DNA of 34,165 nt from Chloroflexota bacterium (GCA_021814145.1 JAKAIY010000022.1:1-34165), one strand, 5' to 3'. Shown: positions 7,983-16,688, numbered from the stretch's first letter. Notes: generated by a model not told the origin, from the letters alone. Numbers and translations: made by a program.

Positions 7983-8957
7983 ATGACCCGAATTCGCGTT
8001 GGAACGGCAAGCTGGACGGATCACGAGCCGTTCTACCCGCCAGAGTATTCACGCGCGGACATGCGCTCGCGCCGTATTGAATACTATGCCCGCTTCTTTT
8101 CGCTGGTCGAAGTGGATTCGACCTTCTACAGCTTGCAGCCGGCGCGTAATTTCGCGCTTTGGGGGGAGCGCACGCCAACTGATTTTATCTTTGACGTGAA
8201 GGCCTATAGCGAACTGACCTGGCATCACCGTGATGAGCGTGGCAAGGGCCAGCCGCCGCACAGCGACACATTCGCGCGCTTCAGTGAGATGATCCAGCCG
8301 CTGCGCGACGCGGGCAAGCTGGGCGCGATCCTGTTCCAGTTTCCTCCGTGGTTCACGTTCGCGGATGATGGGCTGGAATACCTGAGCCTTGTGCGTGAGT
8401 CGCTCCCGAATGATACGATCGCGGTCGAGTTTCGCCACCGCTCCTGGCTGGAAGGGCGGAATGTCTCGCGCACACGGGAAACGCTGACCTCTGAGCGGCT
8501 GGCGTATTGCGCGGTGGATGAGCCGCAGGTCGGATCGGGATCCGTGCCACCAGTTGCGCTGATCACTGACCCGGGCTTCTCGATGGTGCGGTTTCATGGA
8601 CGCAACCGGGCGACGTGGTACGGCAAGGGGTTGACAAGCAGTCGCCAGCGGTACGATTATCTGTACTCGCTTGACGAGCTTAAGCCCTGGGTCGAGCGAA
8701 TCCAGCGCATCGCTGAGAGGTTGACAGGAAGCGAAGTCCACGTCATCGCCAATAACAACGCCAGCAACTATGGGGTCGTCAACGCGCTTGACCTGCAAGG
8801 GCTGCTCGGCCAGCCAGTGGGCAGAGGACAGCCGCTGCCTGAACCAATCCTCGCGACTATTCGTGAGCGCGCTGGTCGCGATGCAAGTGGGCAGGCGCCG
8901 GGCGCGGGCGTGTCATGGTGGCTCGGGAATGAGAGTGGGGCGGGCGCTAGACGTTGA
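7983..8957 (+). CDS. DUF72 (YecE-like) family protein
   Basis: A 324-aa protein of the DUF72 family, a TIM-barrel-like fold of unknown biochemical role. The start RIRVGTASWTD, the VEVDSTFYSL strand, FDVKAYSELTWHH, ILFQFPPWF and VEFRHRSW are the conserved family blocks in the right order. The C-terminal block VHVIANNNASNYGVVNA corresponds to the usual F-N-N-x4-A-x-x-N-A end. I use ATG 7983 because AAGGAG is 8 nt upstream; ATG 7977 is only 2 nt from it, and the longer ORF extension is not family-like. It is divergent from mce and overlaps the 3' end of the next minus-strand gene by 11 bp. Confidence 0.85.
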   Translation: MTRIRVGTASWTDHEPFYPPEYSRADMRSRRIEYYARFFSLVEVDSTFYSLQPARNFALWGERTPTDFIFDVKAYSELTWHHRDERGKGQPPHSDTFARFSEMIQPLRDAGKLGAILFQFPPWFTFADDGLEYLSLVRESLPNDTIAVEFRHRSWLEGRNVSRTRETLTSERLAYCAVDEPQVGSGSVPPVALITDPGFSMVRFHGRNRATWYGKGLTSSRQRYDYLYSLDELKPWVERIQRIAERLTGSEVHVIANNNASNYGVVNALDLQGLLGQPVGRGQPLPEPILATIRERAGRDASGQAPGAGVSWWLGNESGAGARR

Positions 8958-10179
8958 TATGGCTGCGGTGGTAGAGCAGGTAAAGCATGAGCGCCTGCCG
9001 GTAGTCAGCGGTGGTCGCGTGGCCCTGGGCTGTCACCCGGTCGGTGAGCGCAAAGACGCCTTCCGCAATACGTAGATCGGCCTCGTCCACAAAGCCCGAA
9101 CGCCGCAGTTCATCGAGGACACTGGCCGGGTCACCGCCGTGTCCTGGAAGCCCGTAGCTCCGCGCGGCCAGGCGAACATATGCCTCGAGTTGATAGCGCA
9201 GCTGCCAGAAGATGAGTTGATCGCCACGCGCGTCCGCAGGACTCGCGGCAGGCGTAGCCGGGGGAATAGATGGCGGGCTTGCGAGGGGCTGTGGCGCTGA
9301 AGGCATGCGAACGGGCGCTGGCTGCTGTGGCGTCGGCGCCGCTGGCCGGACAGGCGCGGGAACATCCGGTTCCTGGTCACCAAGGTAAGCGCCATAGAGG
9401 TTGAGCAAATCTGGCGGAAGTTCCCGCATCGAAGTTTGCCCACCGCTGGCTATGGGTGGTGGCGCTACCACGGCGAGGGGGCCAGTGGGCTGGTCGGCGA
9501 GATCGGCGGGAGCCACGGGCGCGCTCGCGTGCGAGTTCGCCACGAAGACCTCAAATGGGACGATGCCAGGAAGCGATTGCGGGCCACTTACGATGGGCGC
9601 TGGAACAGTCGCGTCAGCGGGCGCGCTCTTGAGCGATTGGCGCGCGGGTTCACTTGGCGCGCTACGCTCAGGTTTCCGCAGGACTGCCTCCAGCAAGCGG
9701 CTGTTATGGTCGCTTCCAGACGCGGAGCTATGGTCACCACGCTTGACGGAAGCCCAGGAAGCGGCCTTTCGCCGGGCGCCGAAGTCGCGATTCTCGCCTT
9801 TCAGGTGCGCGACGAAGCTTCGATGGGTTTCGGAGGCGAGACGAGACGCCTGGGCGCGTATAACGGGCAGATAGCGGGCTCCATGTGGAGTGGCCAGCGA
9901 TGGATTGACTTCCAGGTAGCGGAGAATGAGCCGCTCGATAAAGCGTCGTGTATCGGGCGAGGATGGTGATGCGTTCTCGATGGGAGCAAAGTTCGCGGAG
10001 CCGATGAACTGCTCGATTTCAGCGACCTTCGCGCGGTCAATGGGGCGTGTGCGAAGCTTGCCTGCGCGGAAGTCGAAGAACGGTGGATAGGCGAGGGCAG
10101 CGGAGATAGCTTCGATAATCTCCACTCGCAGCCGCTCAATGTGGCGAGGCTCAACCAGATCACTCGCGCGCGTCGCCAT
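8947..10179 (-). CDS. Hypothetical protein, two domains joined by a long Pro/Ala/Ser-rich linker
   Basis: A 410-aa protein I do not recognise. Residues ~1-120 look like a compact helical domain (IERLRVEIIEAISAALAYPPFF, then RFIERLILRYLEVNP). Residues ~150-320 are a low-complexity Pro/Ala/Ser linker. Residues ~325-410 form a second helical domain with WQLRYQLEAYVRLAARSYGLP and a hydrophobic C-terminal MLYLLYHRS helix; its layout recalls DUF4145-like helical modules, but I would not assign it. There is no signal peptide or clear membrane span, so it is probably cytoplasmic. It is divergent from the GT4 gene, with a strong hairpin in between, and overlaps DUF72 tail to tail. No clear ribosome site was found for the ATG. 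Confidence 0.7.
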   Translation of the reverse strand: MATRASDLVEPRHIERLRVEIIEAISAALAYPPFFDFRAGKLRTRPIDRAKVAEIEQFIGSANFAPIENASPSSPDTRRFIERLILRYLEVNPSLATPHGARYLPVIRAQASRLASETHRSFVAHLKGENRDFGARRKAASWASVKRGDHSSASGSDHNSRLLEAVLRKPERSAPSEPARQSLKSAPADATVPAPIVSGPQSLPGIVPFEVFVANSHASAPVAPADLADQPTGPLAVVAPPPIASGGQTSMRELPPDLLNLYGAYLGDQEPDVPAPVRPAAPTPQQPAPVRMPSAPQPLASPPSIPPATPAASPADARGDQLIFWQLRYQLEAYVRLAARSYGLPGHGGDPASVLDELRRSGFVDEADLRIAEGVFALTDRVTAQGHATTADYRQALMLYLLYHRSHINV

Positions 10180-10211
10180 GTCGCTTCGATCCTCTGGACA
10201 TCAAGTACTTT

Positions 10212-10245
10212 GACGGCGCCGTATGCGAGCGCATACAGCGCCGTT
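10212..10245. repeat. Long near-perfect inverted repeat in the divergent region upstream of the hypothetical gene and GT4
   Basis: ACGGCGC-C-GTATGC (10213-10226) and GCATAC-A-GCGCCGT (10231-10244) flank the loop GAGC: 13 paired bases with a single C/A mismatch. It lies 33 bp upstream of the minus-strand hypothetical gene, inside its likely leader or promoter, and about 90 bp upstream of the GT4 promoter. It may be an operator palindrome or a leader hairpin. Confidence 0.5.
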
Positions 10246-10332
10246 GCGCCGCTCCGTCTGCGGGCCAGTCTATCACGGGGGAGCGCGCGCGGCCAATTAT
10301 GTAGGGCAGTTGGATGATGAAGCGCGGCGCTA

Positions 10333-10341
10333 TGTTATACT
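10333..10341 (+). promoter_or_regulatory. Putative extended -10 promoter for the GT4 gene
   Basis: TG-T-TATACT at 10333-10341 fits an extended -10 element; the nearest -35-like hexamer, TTGGAT, is 20 bp from TATACT. It implies a ~93-nt leader to the ATG at 10441. Confidence 0.4.
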
Positions 10342-10440
10342 CATCCAGGGAGGCAAGAGCGTTGAGCCACGCTTGATCCCCGCTATTTCTCTGGTTTTTG
10401 GCGCTTGCTTAACGCTGTCGCGGAATGGGGTTTCTCGCTG

Positions 10441-11577
10441 ATGCGTGTGCTGGTGGACTATACATCGGGGATCGCGCAGAGCGCGGGGATCGGCCGCTAT
10501 ACGCGCAATCTCGTGGACGCGATGCTGCGCATGGATCACGCTGATTCGTTCACCCTGTTCTCGGCTGATAAGCCAGGCGCTTCTCGTGGGTTTCCTTCCG
10601 CGCCTAATGTTCGCGCTGTTGTAGGCCCTATCAGCAACAAGCGCATGACCACGCTCTGGCATCGCTTTCGCACGCCGCTGCCGATTGAGGCGCTCGCTGG
10701 CGCGGCGGATGTATTTCATGCGCCCGATTTTAGCCTGCCGCCAGTGGCGCGCGCGCGGAAAGTGGTAACGATCCACGATCTGGCGTTTATTACTCACCCG
10801 GAATGTTCGGTTCCCAGCTTGCGTAATTATTTGCTGCGCGTTACGCCGCATGCGATACGCAGCGCCGACCGCATCATCGCGGATTCACAGCGCACAGCGG
10901 ATGATCTGGTGACGCTGATGGGCGCGCCCAGAGAGAAGATCACGGCAATCTATCTGGGGGTGGATCCAGGCCTCAAGCGTATAGATGATCTTGTACGGCT
11001 GACGGAAACCGCCAACCAATACGGCCTGCGCGGCCCGTTCTTTTTGGCGGTAGGAACCATCGAACCGCGAAAGAACTACGCGCGACTCATTCAGGCGTTC
11101 GCCCGCATCAACGGAATGCCCGGCGCGCCTACGCATCTGGTGATCGTCGGTCGCAAAGGATGGCTATATGAGAGCGTCTTTGAGACACTGGAATACTCTC
11201 GGCTAGGAGATTCCGTGCGTATTCTCGAAAATGTCTCCGATAGTGACCTGGCGGCGATGTATTCGATGGCTTCCGCCCTGGTAACTCCTTCCCTGTACGA
11301 GGGGTTTGGCATCCCGCCAGTGGAGGCTATGGCCTACGGACTACCGGTCATCGTGAGTGATGGCGGCTCGCTGCCAGAAGTGGTAGGGGACGCGGGGTTG
11401 GTTGTCCCGGCGATGGATGTGGACGCGCTCGCGGACGCGATGCTCCGCGTCGCGTCCGATGAGGCGCTGCGGGCTGAGATGAGCCGCCGAAGTCTCGAGC
11501 GCGCGCGCCTATTTGACTGGGGCGCCGCGGCGCGCGCAACCCTCGATGTTTATCGCCAGGTTGTAGATGCGCATTAA
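10441..11577 (+). CDS. Glycosyltransferase family 4 (GT-B fold)
   Basis: A 378-aa retaining GT4 enzyme. The N-terminal lobe begins MRVLVDYTSGIAQSAGIGRYTRNL, containing the Gly-rich acceptor-side loop; the second lobe has VGTIEPRKNY, VIVGRKGW and the donor-sugar E-x7-E motif EGFGIPPVE (Glu287 and Glu295). It resembles mannosyltransferases of cell-surface polysaccharide pathways, but donor and acceptor cannot be read from sequence. The ATG at 10441 fits the first strand; the ORF track's TTG at 10405 adds 12 residues without a ribosome site. The ribosome site of 10441 is itself weak (GGGG). alkA follows by 72 bp on the same strand with no obvious functional link. Confidence 0.9.
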   Translation: MRVLVDYTSGIAQSAGIGRYTRNLVDAMLRMDHADSFTLFSADKPGASRGFPSAPNVRAVVGPISNKRMTTLWHRFRTPLPIEALAGAADVFHAPDFSLPPVARARKVVTIHDLAFITHPECSVPSLRNYLLRVTPHAIRSADRIIADSQRTADDLVTLMGAPREKITAIYLGVDPGLKRIDDLVRLTETANQYGLRGPFFLAVGTIEPRKNYARLIQAFARINGMPGAPTHLVIVGRKGWLYESVFETLEYSRLGDSVRILENVSDSDLAAMYSMASALVTPSLYEGFGIPPVEAMAYGLPVIVSDGGSLPEVVGDAGLVVPAMDVDALADAMLRVASDEALRAEMSRRSLERARLFDWGAAARATLDVYRQVVDAH

Positions 11578-11649
11578 GTCCTGGCCAGCCGCTTGCCGCC
11601 TTCCCCCATTTGAGCGCTGAAGATCACGTGTTTGTGAGGCCCGCTCCGC

Positions 11650-12561
11650 ATGCTCAACGATACCGCTCGTCAAGTGATTTATCTGAGAGCGCCATTTGAT
11701 CTGGCGATCACCGCCGCTGTAGCCCGTAGGCTGCCATCCAACGTCCTCTATCCCATCCATGACGGTGAGCTGCGGGTTGTCATGTCGCACGGGGATGAGA
11801 ACTGGTTAATAGGTGTGCGGCAGACTGGTCCGCGCGCTGTAGCGTACCGGACGCTCGGGAGCGCGCTCAGCGACAGGCGGCAGGCGACGATTGAGGCGAA
11901 TGTGCGGCGGCTACTTGGCCTGGATGTGGATCTGGAGCCTCTGAGAGCGCTCCTTGCACATGAGCCTGTCCTGGGGCTACTTGCCCAGCGAATGTCGGGA
12001 ATGTTCCCCCCCCGATTTCTGAGTCTGTGGGAAAGCTTTGTCCAGGTAATTCCTTTCCAGCAGGTGAGCCTGGCCGCGGCGATGACTATGGTGAACCGCC
12101 TGGCTCTGGCTTATGGGCCGCGGGTGCGATTTGAAGATAAGGAATATGTAGGCGCGCCGGATGTCAATCGGGTGCGCGCCGCGCCGATAACCACGCTTCG
12201 CGAGTGCGGGCTCAGCGCCACCAAGGCGATGGCGCTGCGTGAATGCGCGGATTGGATAATTACGGGAAAGGTCTCAGAGGATAGGCTCGCTGGAATGACA
12301 GACGCTGAGGCGGAGCGGTTGCTGTGCACGCTGCCAGGCATCGGCCCCTGGAGCGCGCAACTCGTTCTGTTGCGCGGCATGGGGCGGCTGGGGCGCTTCC
12401 CTGTTGGCGATTCTGGGGCGGCCAGGGGATTGCGCGAAGTATTTGCTGAGGCGACGCCCGACCCAAACGCAGCCGCGGCGGCGGCGCTGGAGCGTCTGGG
12501 CGCTTGGCGTGGCTACCTTTACTTCATGCTGTTGGCGCGAAAATATGTAACGGCAACCTGA
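11650..12561 (+). CDS. alkA: DNA-3-methyladenine glycosylase II-like base-excision enzyme (AlkA/HhH-GPD)
   Basis: A 303-aa protein with an AlkA-like N-terminal alpha/beta domain (~1-95) and an HhH-GPD domain. The hairpin-helix-hairpin LCTLPGIGPWSAQL is followed by the Gly/Pro-Asp motif FPVGDSG, whose Asp254 is the expected catalytic base. It removes alkylated purines from DNA. Length and domain order match AlkA rather than the shorter MutY/Nth enzymes, which also have an Fe-S cluster that is absent here. GAGG lies 10 nt before the ATG. It is convergent with the kinase-fusion gene; the 148-bp gap holds no strong terminator that I can see. Confidence 0.88.
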   Translation: MLNDTARQVIYLRAPFDLAITAAVARRLPSNVLYPIHDGELRVVMSHGDENWLIGVRQTGPRAVAYRTLGSALSDRRQATIEANVRRLLGLDVDLEPLRALLAHEPVLGLLAQRMSGMFPPRFLSLWESFVQVIPFQQVSLAAAMTMVNRLALAYGPRVRFEDKEYVGAPDVNRVRAAPITTLRECGLSATKAMALRECADWIITGKVSEDRLAGMTDAEAERLLCTLPGIGPWSAQLVLLRGMGRLGRFPVGDSGAARGLREVFAEATPDPNAAAAAALERLGAWRGYLYFMLLARKYVTAT

Positions 12562-12709
12562 GTTTGGCGGCGCTTTTCATATAGCCGTCAACTATGGACA
12601 TGTGCGGACAAATGCTGGCATGCACGAGCAAGAGAAGCGCATGCTCGACGCTCTCATAGCATTCCCGCGTCTCTCTTTTTCCTCCGATGCCGGCTCGTTG
12701 AGGCCAGCG

Positions 12710-14470
12710 TCACTCAGAGGTGTAGTCTAGCCAACAGGCAAGCCGGGGAATGCCCAGCTCTGTAAAAACATGTTCAACTTGTTGAGGATATGGCCGGGTT
12801 GTGTCAATGATGGCATGGTCTAAATCTGGCTCGGCGCCCGGATTATAAGGTTCCCAGCGGAGCGCCTGATGAACATAGATTTCTGGCCGCCCGTCGGAAG
12901 CGAAGATTACATCGCGATTATCGCTTGCGCCCTGAAGCTGTATTTTCGCTTGCCAGCGCGCGTTAAGGCGGCTTATCGCGACATCGCTCGGGCAGACACA
13001 TTCGAGGAAAATCGCGCGAGCGCCCGTCTCACGCGCAAGACGGGCTATCATCTGGCGGCGCTCGCGCAGTGTGAATGTGGCGTCAAGTAGTATGGAACGC
13101 CCTTCCGCCAGGCGCGCGCTTCCTTCTTCCATCAGGCGCTCGTAGACACGGCGGTCCCAGTCAGCGGAATAGATGCTTTGCTGATCCCGTGCGCTGATAG
13201 GGGCGGTGAGTGGCAGACCCGCCATGCGCTTGCGCAAGATATCCGATGAGATGACCGGCCAGCCCAGCTCAGCGTGAAGGATGCGAGCAAGCGTGCTTTT
13301 ACCTGTGCCCATCAGACCCCCCATAAGCGCAATGACGGGTTCGGTGGGGCCTGCCGCGTGATGCGCCGCCAGTCCGTACATCGCTTCGGCGTCTTCGCGA
13401 ACGCTCGCCCGCGTCATGGAGTCTAAGCCTGACTGCCTGAGAAGGATGGAGCGCACTTTCCCTCTCACCATCGCGCGATACACCTGATAGAGCGGCAGGA
13501 CCTCAAGTAGATCGCTGACGCCCGTCTCTTCGATGTATGCGCGCGTGAAGGCGCGCGCCAGATCGAGGCGGCCCGCGCGCTCCAGCTCGATCACCAGGAA
13601 CGCGATCTCGCCCGCGACATCACCATAGCGGAAGCGCGGATCGAATTCGATGCGGTCCACCATGAGCAGGTTGACGCGATTTTCGCCATCGCCTGGCTCC
13701 GCTGGTATGGCGTAGACGTGCTCAAGCCGGAGATCTCCGTGGCAGTCCCGCACCCAGCCAGCGCGCAAGCGTGATTCCAGCAGCTCGCGCTTACGCTCGA
13801 CGAATCGGGTGATGTAACGCCGTATCGCCGCATGCGTTTCGCCAGAGATCGTGACGCCAATGTCAGCTTCAGACTGATCGAGTGTCTGTATGATGTTTGC
13901 CAGAACCGTTTCAACGGTCCCGTACGGCGATAAAGGTGGACCGTTTTCCGCCGCAAGGTGGAATCTGGCGGTTGCGCGCGCGACCTGACGGAGAAGGTCC
14001 CCATTCGCCTCACCCGCGCTGACCAGCGAGGCAAGCGTGCGAGATTCAGGCAGGCGGCGCATGACGACAGCGAAATCCACAACCTGCTGATCTTCAATCC
14101 AGGCGCCTAGAGACGGAACCTGTGAAACCGGGAAGGCGGCCCCGAAGCGGGGAGCGCCATCAGGCCGAGAAAGAACCGGCGCGACGCCGAGATAGACACC
14201 TGGGGCGAGCGCCTGGTTGATGGCGCATTCCTCGATGCAGAAACGCCGCCGGCGTTCGGCTGTGGAATAATCAAGGAATTCGAGATTCACGGGTTTTTTG
14301 AGCTTGTATGCGCGTGTCTCGGTAAGGAGAACGGCCGAGGCGTGCGTTTGCATGATACTGATGGTCGCGCCTGGAGTGACGCGGGCTTCTGGCGGAAAGG
14401 CCTCTGGCCGCGCAAGGGCATGAAGAAATGTTTGAAAGTCGTCTGGAAGATCATCGTTCCGGAATTTCAT
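12710..14470 (-). CDS. Bifunctional aminoglycoside-phosphotransferase-like kinase / P-loop (zeta-toxin or gluconokinase-like) kinase fusion
   Basis: A 586-aa fusion. The N-terminal ~330 residues form an APH-like kinase: a nucleotide-binding Lys region (AYKLKKPVNLEFLDY), the catalytic loop CHGDLRLEHVY (His244-Gly-Asp) and the metal motif IEFDPRF (Asp277). The C-terminal ~200 residues form a P-loop kinase with Walker A GTGKST (Lys391) and LLDATF in the Walker B region. Proteins of this architecture are often annotated as AAA or aminoglycoside phosphotransferase proteins; the substrate is unknown and a resistance role should not be assumed. I use ATG 14470 because GGAG lies 9 nt upstream; the ORF-track ATG at 14506 has no ribosome site. 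The gene is divergent from the MbfA-like gene. Confidence 0.85.
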   Translation of the reverse strand: MKFRNDDLPDDFQTFLHALARPEAFPPEARVTPGATISIMQTHASAVLLTETRAYKLKKPVNLEFLDYSTAERRRRFCIEECAINQALAPGVYLGVAPVLSRPDGAPRFGAAFPVSQVPSLGAWIEDQQVVDFAVVMRRLPESRTLASLVSAGEANGDLLRQVARATARFHLAAENGPPLSPYGTVETVLANIIQTLDQSEADIGVTISGETHAAIRRYITRFVERKRELLESRLRAGWVRDCHGDLRLEHVYAIPAEPGDGENRVNLLMVDRIEFDPRFRYGDVAGEIAFLVIELERAGRLDLARAFTRAYIEETGVSDLLEVLPLYQVYRAMVRGKVRSILLRQSGLDSMTRASVREDAEAMYGLAAHHAAGPTEPVIALMGGLMGTGKSTLARILHAELGWPVISSDILRKRMAGLPLTAPISARDQQSIYSADWDRRVYERLMEEGSARLAEGRSILLDATFTLRERRQMIARLARETGARAIFLECVCPSDVAISRLNARWQAKIQLQGASDNRDVIFASDGRPEIYVHQALRWEPYNPGAEPDLDHAIIDTTRPYPQQVEHVFTELGIPRLACWLDYTSE

Positions 14471-14732
14471 AAGAGCCGGCTCCAGAAGTGCGGTTCCCAG
14501 TTTCATTGACGCCGCGGCGGCGAGCTGTCGGCATGGCGATCATACCCACGCGGTTGTACTGTACCATCGTTGTGGAAACGGCAAATACAGGAAACCATTG
14601 GTCGGACGCGCGCTGTGATTGGTGTGAGACGCGCGCGGTTCAGGAGGAGAGTCTGGTGTGAGCGGCAGACGCTAGCGTACAGAGAGACGGTTTGTAGCTG
14701 GCGCCAACCGCCATGATGAAACGAGGAGCCAG

Positions 14733-15866
14733 ATGGCGGAGTCGAATGAGACGATCGCGCGATACGCGGCGAATCTGCGTGATGAGCGTGAGAGCGCGGC
14801 GCTCTATAAGACCTTTGCCGAGGTTGAGCGCGACAAGCGGCTTTCCGAGGTCTACACCCGCATGGCGGAGGTAGAGTCGCGCCATGCTGATGCGTGGGCC
14901 ACCCGGTTGCGTGATGCGGGCGGCAAATTACCGCCTGATACGCTGAGCTGGCGGACGCGTTCACTTATGTGGATGACGCGGCGTTTCGGCGTCGGCGCGG
15001 TGTTGCCTATCGTTTCCGCTGGTGAACGGAACGCTAGCCATGCCTATGATACACAGCCGGAAGCCCGGGCGTCTGGTATGCCGGCGGATGAGCGCTCTCA
15101 CGAACGCGTCTTCGGCTATCTGCTGAGGACGACCAAAGGGGGTGTTGTAGGCTCGACGCTAGCTCAGATTGAAGGGCGACATCGCGGCACGTCAGGTGGA
15201 AATGCGCTGCGGGCGGCGGTTCTGGGCTCAAGCGATGGACTGACGTCGAACCTCAGCCTAGTGATGGGAGTCGCGGGCGCGTCACTGGCATCGCAGCAAG
15301 TCTTCCTGGCTGGCATGGCGGGCTTGCTGGCTGGCGCGCTCTCGATGGCGATTGGTGAGTGGCTCTCAGTACAGAGCGCGCGTGAACTCTACGGACGACA
15401 GATTACCATCGAGCGCGAAGAGTTGGAGCGATCGTCAGAAGAAGAGCGCGAAGAACTGTCACTCATCTATCAGGCGAAAGGGCTCGATCCCGACGCCGCT
15501 GATGCGACGGCGGCGCGCATCCTCTCCGATCCTTCCAGCGCGCTGGATACTCTGGCGCGCGAGGAGTTGGGAATAGATCCGTCTGAACTGGGTGGCTCGG
15601 CCTGGGAAGCCGCTATCGCGTCATTCATGCTGTTCGCGGTTGGCGCGATCGCGCCGGTTATTCCATTCGCGTTTCTTTCGGGATGGACCGCCACAATTCT
15701 CAGCGTCGCGCTAAGTGTCATCGGGTTGTTCATCATTGGAGCCGGCATCACCCTGACCACAGGCGCGCCGTTGTGGAAGGCGGCAGGGCGCCAGATCGCC
15801 TTGGGGCTGGCGGCGGCGGTGATCACGTTTAGCCTTGGCCGGCTCGTGGGCGCAGTGGTCGGATAA
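14733..15866 (+). CDS. MbfA-like iron/manganese exporter: ferritin-like domain fused to a VIT1/CCC1 transporter
   Basis: A 377-aa protein with two parts. Residues 1-~150 are a ferritin/rubrerythrin-like bundle: a first helix with DERESAALY, the E-x-x-H of EVESRH (Glu48, His51), and a later ERSH pair; these are di-iron ligands in the family. Residues ~170-377 are a VIT1-type membrane domain, with the hallmark LLAGALSMAIGEWLSVQSA in an early span and two hydrophobic spans after a charged cytosolic segment (EREELERSSEEEREEL). Known relatives (MbfA) export iron and protect against peroxide. GAGGAG lies 4 nt before the ATG. No metal-responsive operator is evident. It may be cotranscribed with the GNAT gene 178 bp downstream. 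Confidence 0.87.
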   Translation: MAESNETIARYAANLRDERESAALYKTFAEVERDKRLSEVYTRMAEVESRHADAWATRLRDAGGKLPPDTLSWRTRSLMWMTRRFGVGAVLPIVSAGERNASHAYDTQPEARASGMPADERSHERVFGYLLRTTKGGVVGSTLAQIEGRHRGTSGGNALRAAVLGSSDGLTSNLSLVMGVAGASLASQQVFLAGMAGLLAGALSMAIGEWLSVQSARELYGRQITIEREELERSSEEEREELSLIYQAKGLDPDAADATAARILSDPSSALDTLAREELGIDPSELGGSAWEAAIASFMLFAVGAIAPVIPFAFLSGWTATILSVALSVIGLFIIGAGITLTTGAPLWKAAGRQIALGLAAAVITFSLGRLVGAVVG

Positions 15867-15965
15867 GTACGATCACAAGTGGCTCACATCGGGAAGCTTG
15901 GGTAGCCGCTGTTAGCCCGCAACGCGGTAAGAGGGGAAATGTAGACGATATATTTAGTGAATGGG

Positions 15966-16012
15966 GGAAGTGAGATGACTTCCTTCTGGCGGGGAACGCT
16001 GGTATTTCCCGC
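15966..16012 (+). promoter_or_regulatory. Two consecutive hairpins in the leader of the Pat-like GNAT gene
   Basis: GGAAGT (15966-15971) pairs with ACTTCC (15978-15983), loop GAGATG. GCGGGGAA (15989-15996) pairs with TTTCCCGC (16005-16012) with one G-U, loop of 8 nt. They end ~20 nt before the AAAGGAG of the next gene. A -10-like TATATT at 15949-15954 lies just upstream, without a clear -35. Confidence 0.35.
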
Positions 16013-16044
16013 TTGCGTTACCATCCCGAAAGGAGCGGACCGCT

Positions 16045-16668
16045 GTGAGTACCGCACAAACTTTCAATCAACGACCCGCCGCGCCGACTGAACTCGACAC
16101 CGAAGCGGCCTGGGCAGCGTTCGCGCGCCACAACGCCGCTTCACTGGCGGAAACCATACATCTGCGCACTGGCGCGACGATTCAGATGCGAGCGATCCAG
16201 CCCAGCGACGCGGAACGCTTGCAAGAGTTCCATGCGCGACTTTCGCCCGACACAATTGTCATGCGGTATTTCCGCGTGGCTCCGGTGCTGCACGCGCAAG
16301 ACGCCTGGCGACTGACACATCTCGACTATGATCGCCGGATGGCGCTGGTCGCGACCATCGGTGAAGGTCAGGACGAGCGCATCATCGGTGTCGTGCGCTA
16401 TGAGCCACTTTCTGACACTGAGGGAGAGCTCGCGTTTGTCGTTGAGGATGACTGGCAAGGCCAGGGGATCAGCACAAAGGCGCTCTCGCGGTTGCTACGC
16501 TACGCCCGGCGGCATGGTTACACGGCGATGAGCGCCGTCACAATGGCCAACAATGTACGCATGCGGGATGTCCTGACGCATACCGAGTATCCGTGCGCGA
16601 CACGCTATGAAGATGGCTGTCTGCGTGTCACGCTTGATATTTCGCAGCCAGGCTCCGCACACGCATAG
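16045..16668 (+). CDS. GNAT acetyltransferase related to the acetyltransferase domain of Pat-type protein lysine acetylases
   Basis: A 207-aa protein. A ~35-residue N-terminal tail precedes a GNAT domain with the Pat-like opening IQMRAIQPSDAERLQEFHARLSPD, then IIGVVRYEPL, LAFVVEDDWQGQGIS (acetyl-CoA loop Q-G-Q-G-I) and the C-terminal NNVRMRDVL. In Pat enzymes this domain acetylates metabolic enzymes such as acyl-CoA synthetases; here it stands alone, without the NDP-forming acyl-CoA synthetase domain or a visible cNMP domain. The start is GTG, with AAAGGAG 9 nt upstream. A strong terminator follows directly. The target protein is unknown. Confidence 0.85.
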   Translation: MSTAQTFNQRPAAPTELDTEAAWAAFARHNAASLAETIHLRTGATIQMRAIQPSDAERLQEFHARLSPDTIVMRYFRVAPVLHAQDAWRLTHLDYDRRMALVATIGEGQDERIIGVVRYEPLSDTEGELAFVVEDDWQGQGISTKALSRLLRYARRHGYTAMSAVTMANNVRMRDVLTHTEYPCATRYEDGCLRVTLDISQPGSAHA

Positions 16669-16688
16669 ATTCAAACCGGATGGTTCAG

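Noticed and set aside
10330-10851. 173-aa minus-strand ORF opposite the GT4 gene
   Set aside because: It is antisense to a well-supported glycosyltransferase and has a shadow-like composition.
12869-13090. 73-aa plus-strand ORF
   Set aside because: It is a shadow of the kinase-fusion gene, with no ribosome site or motif.
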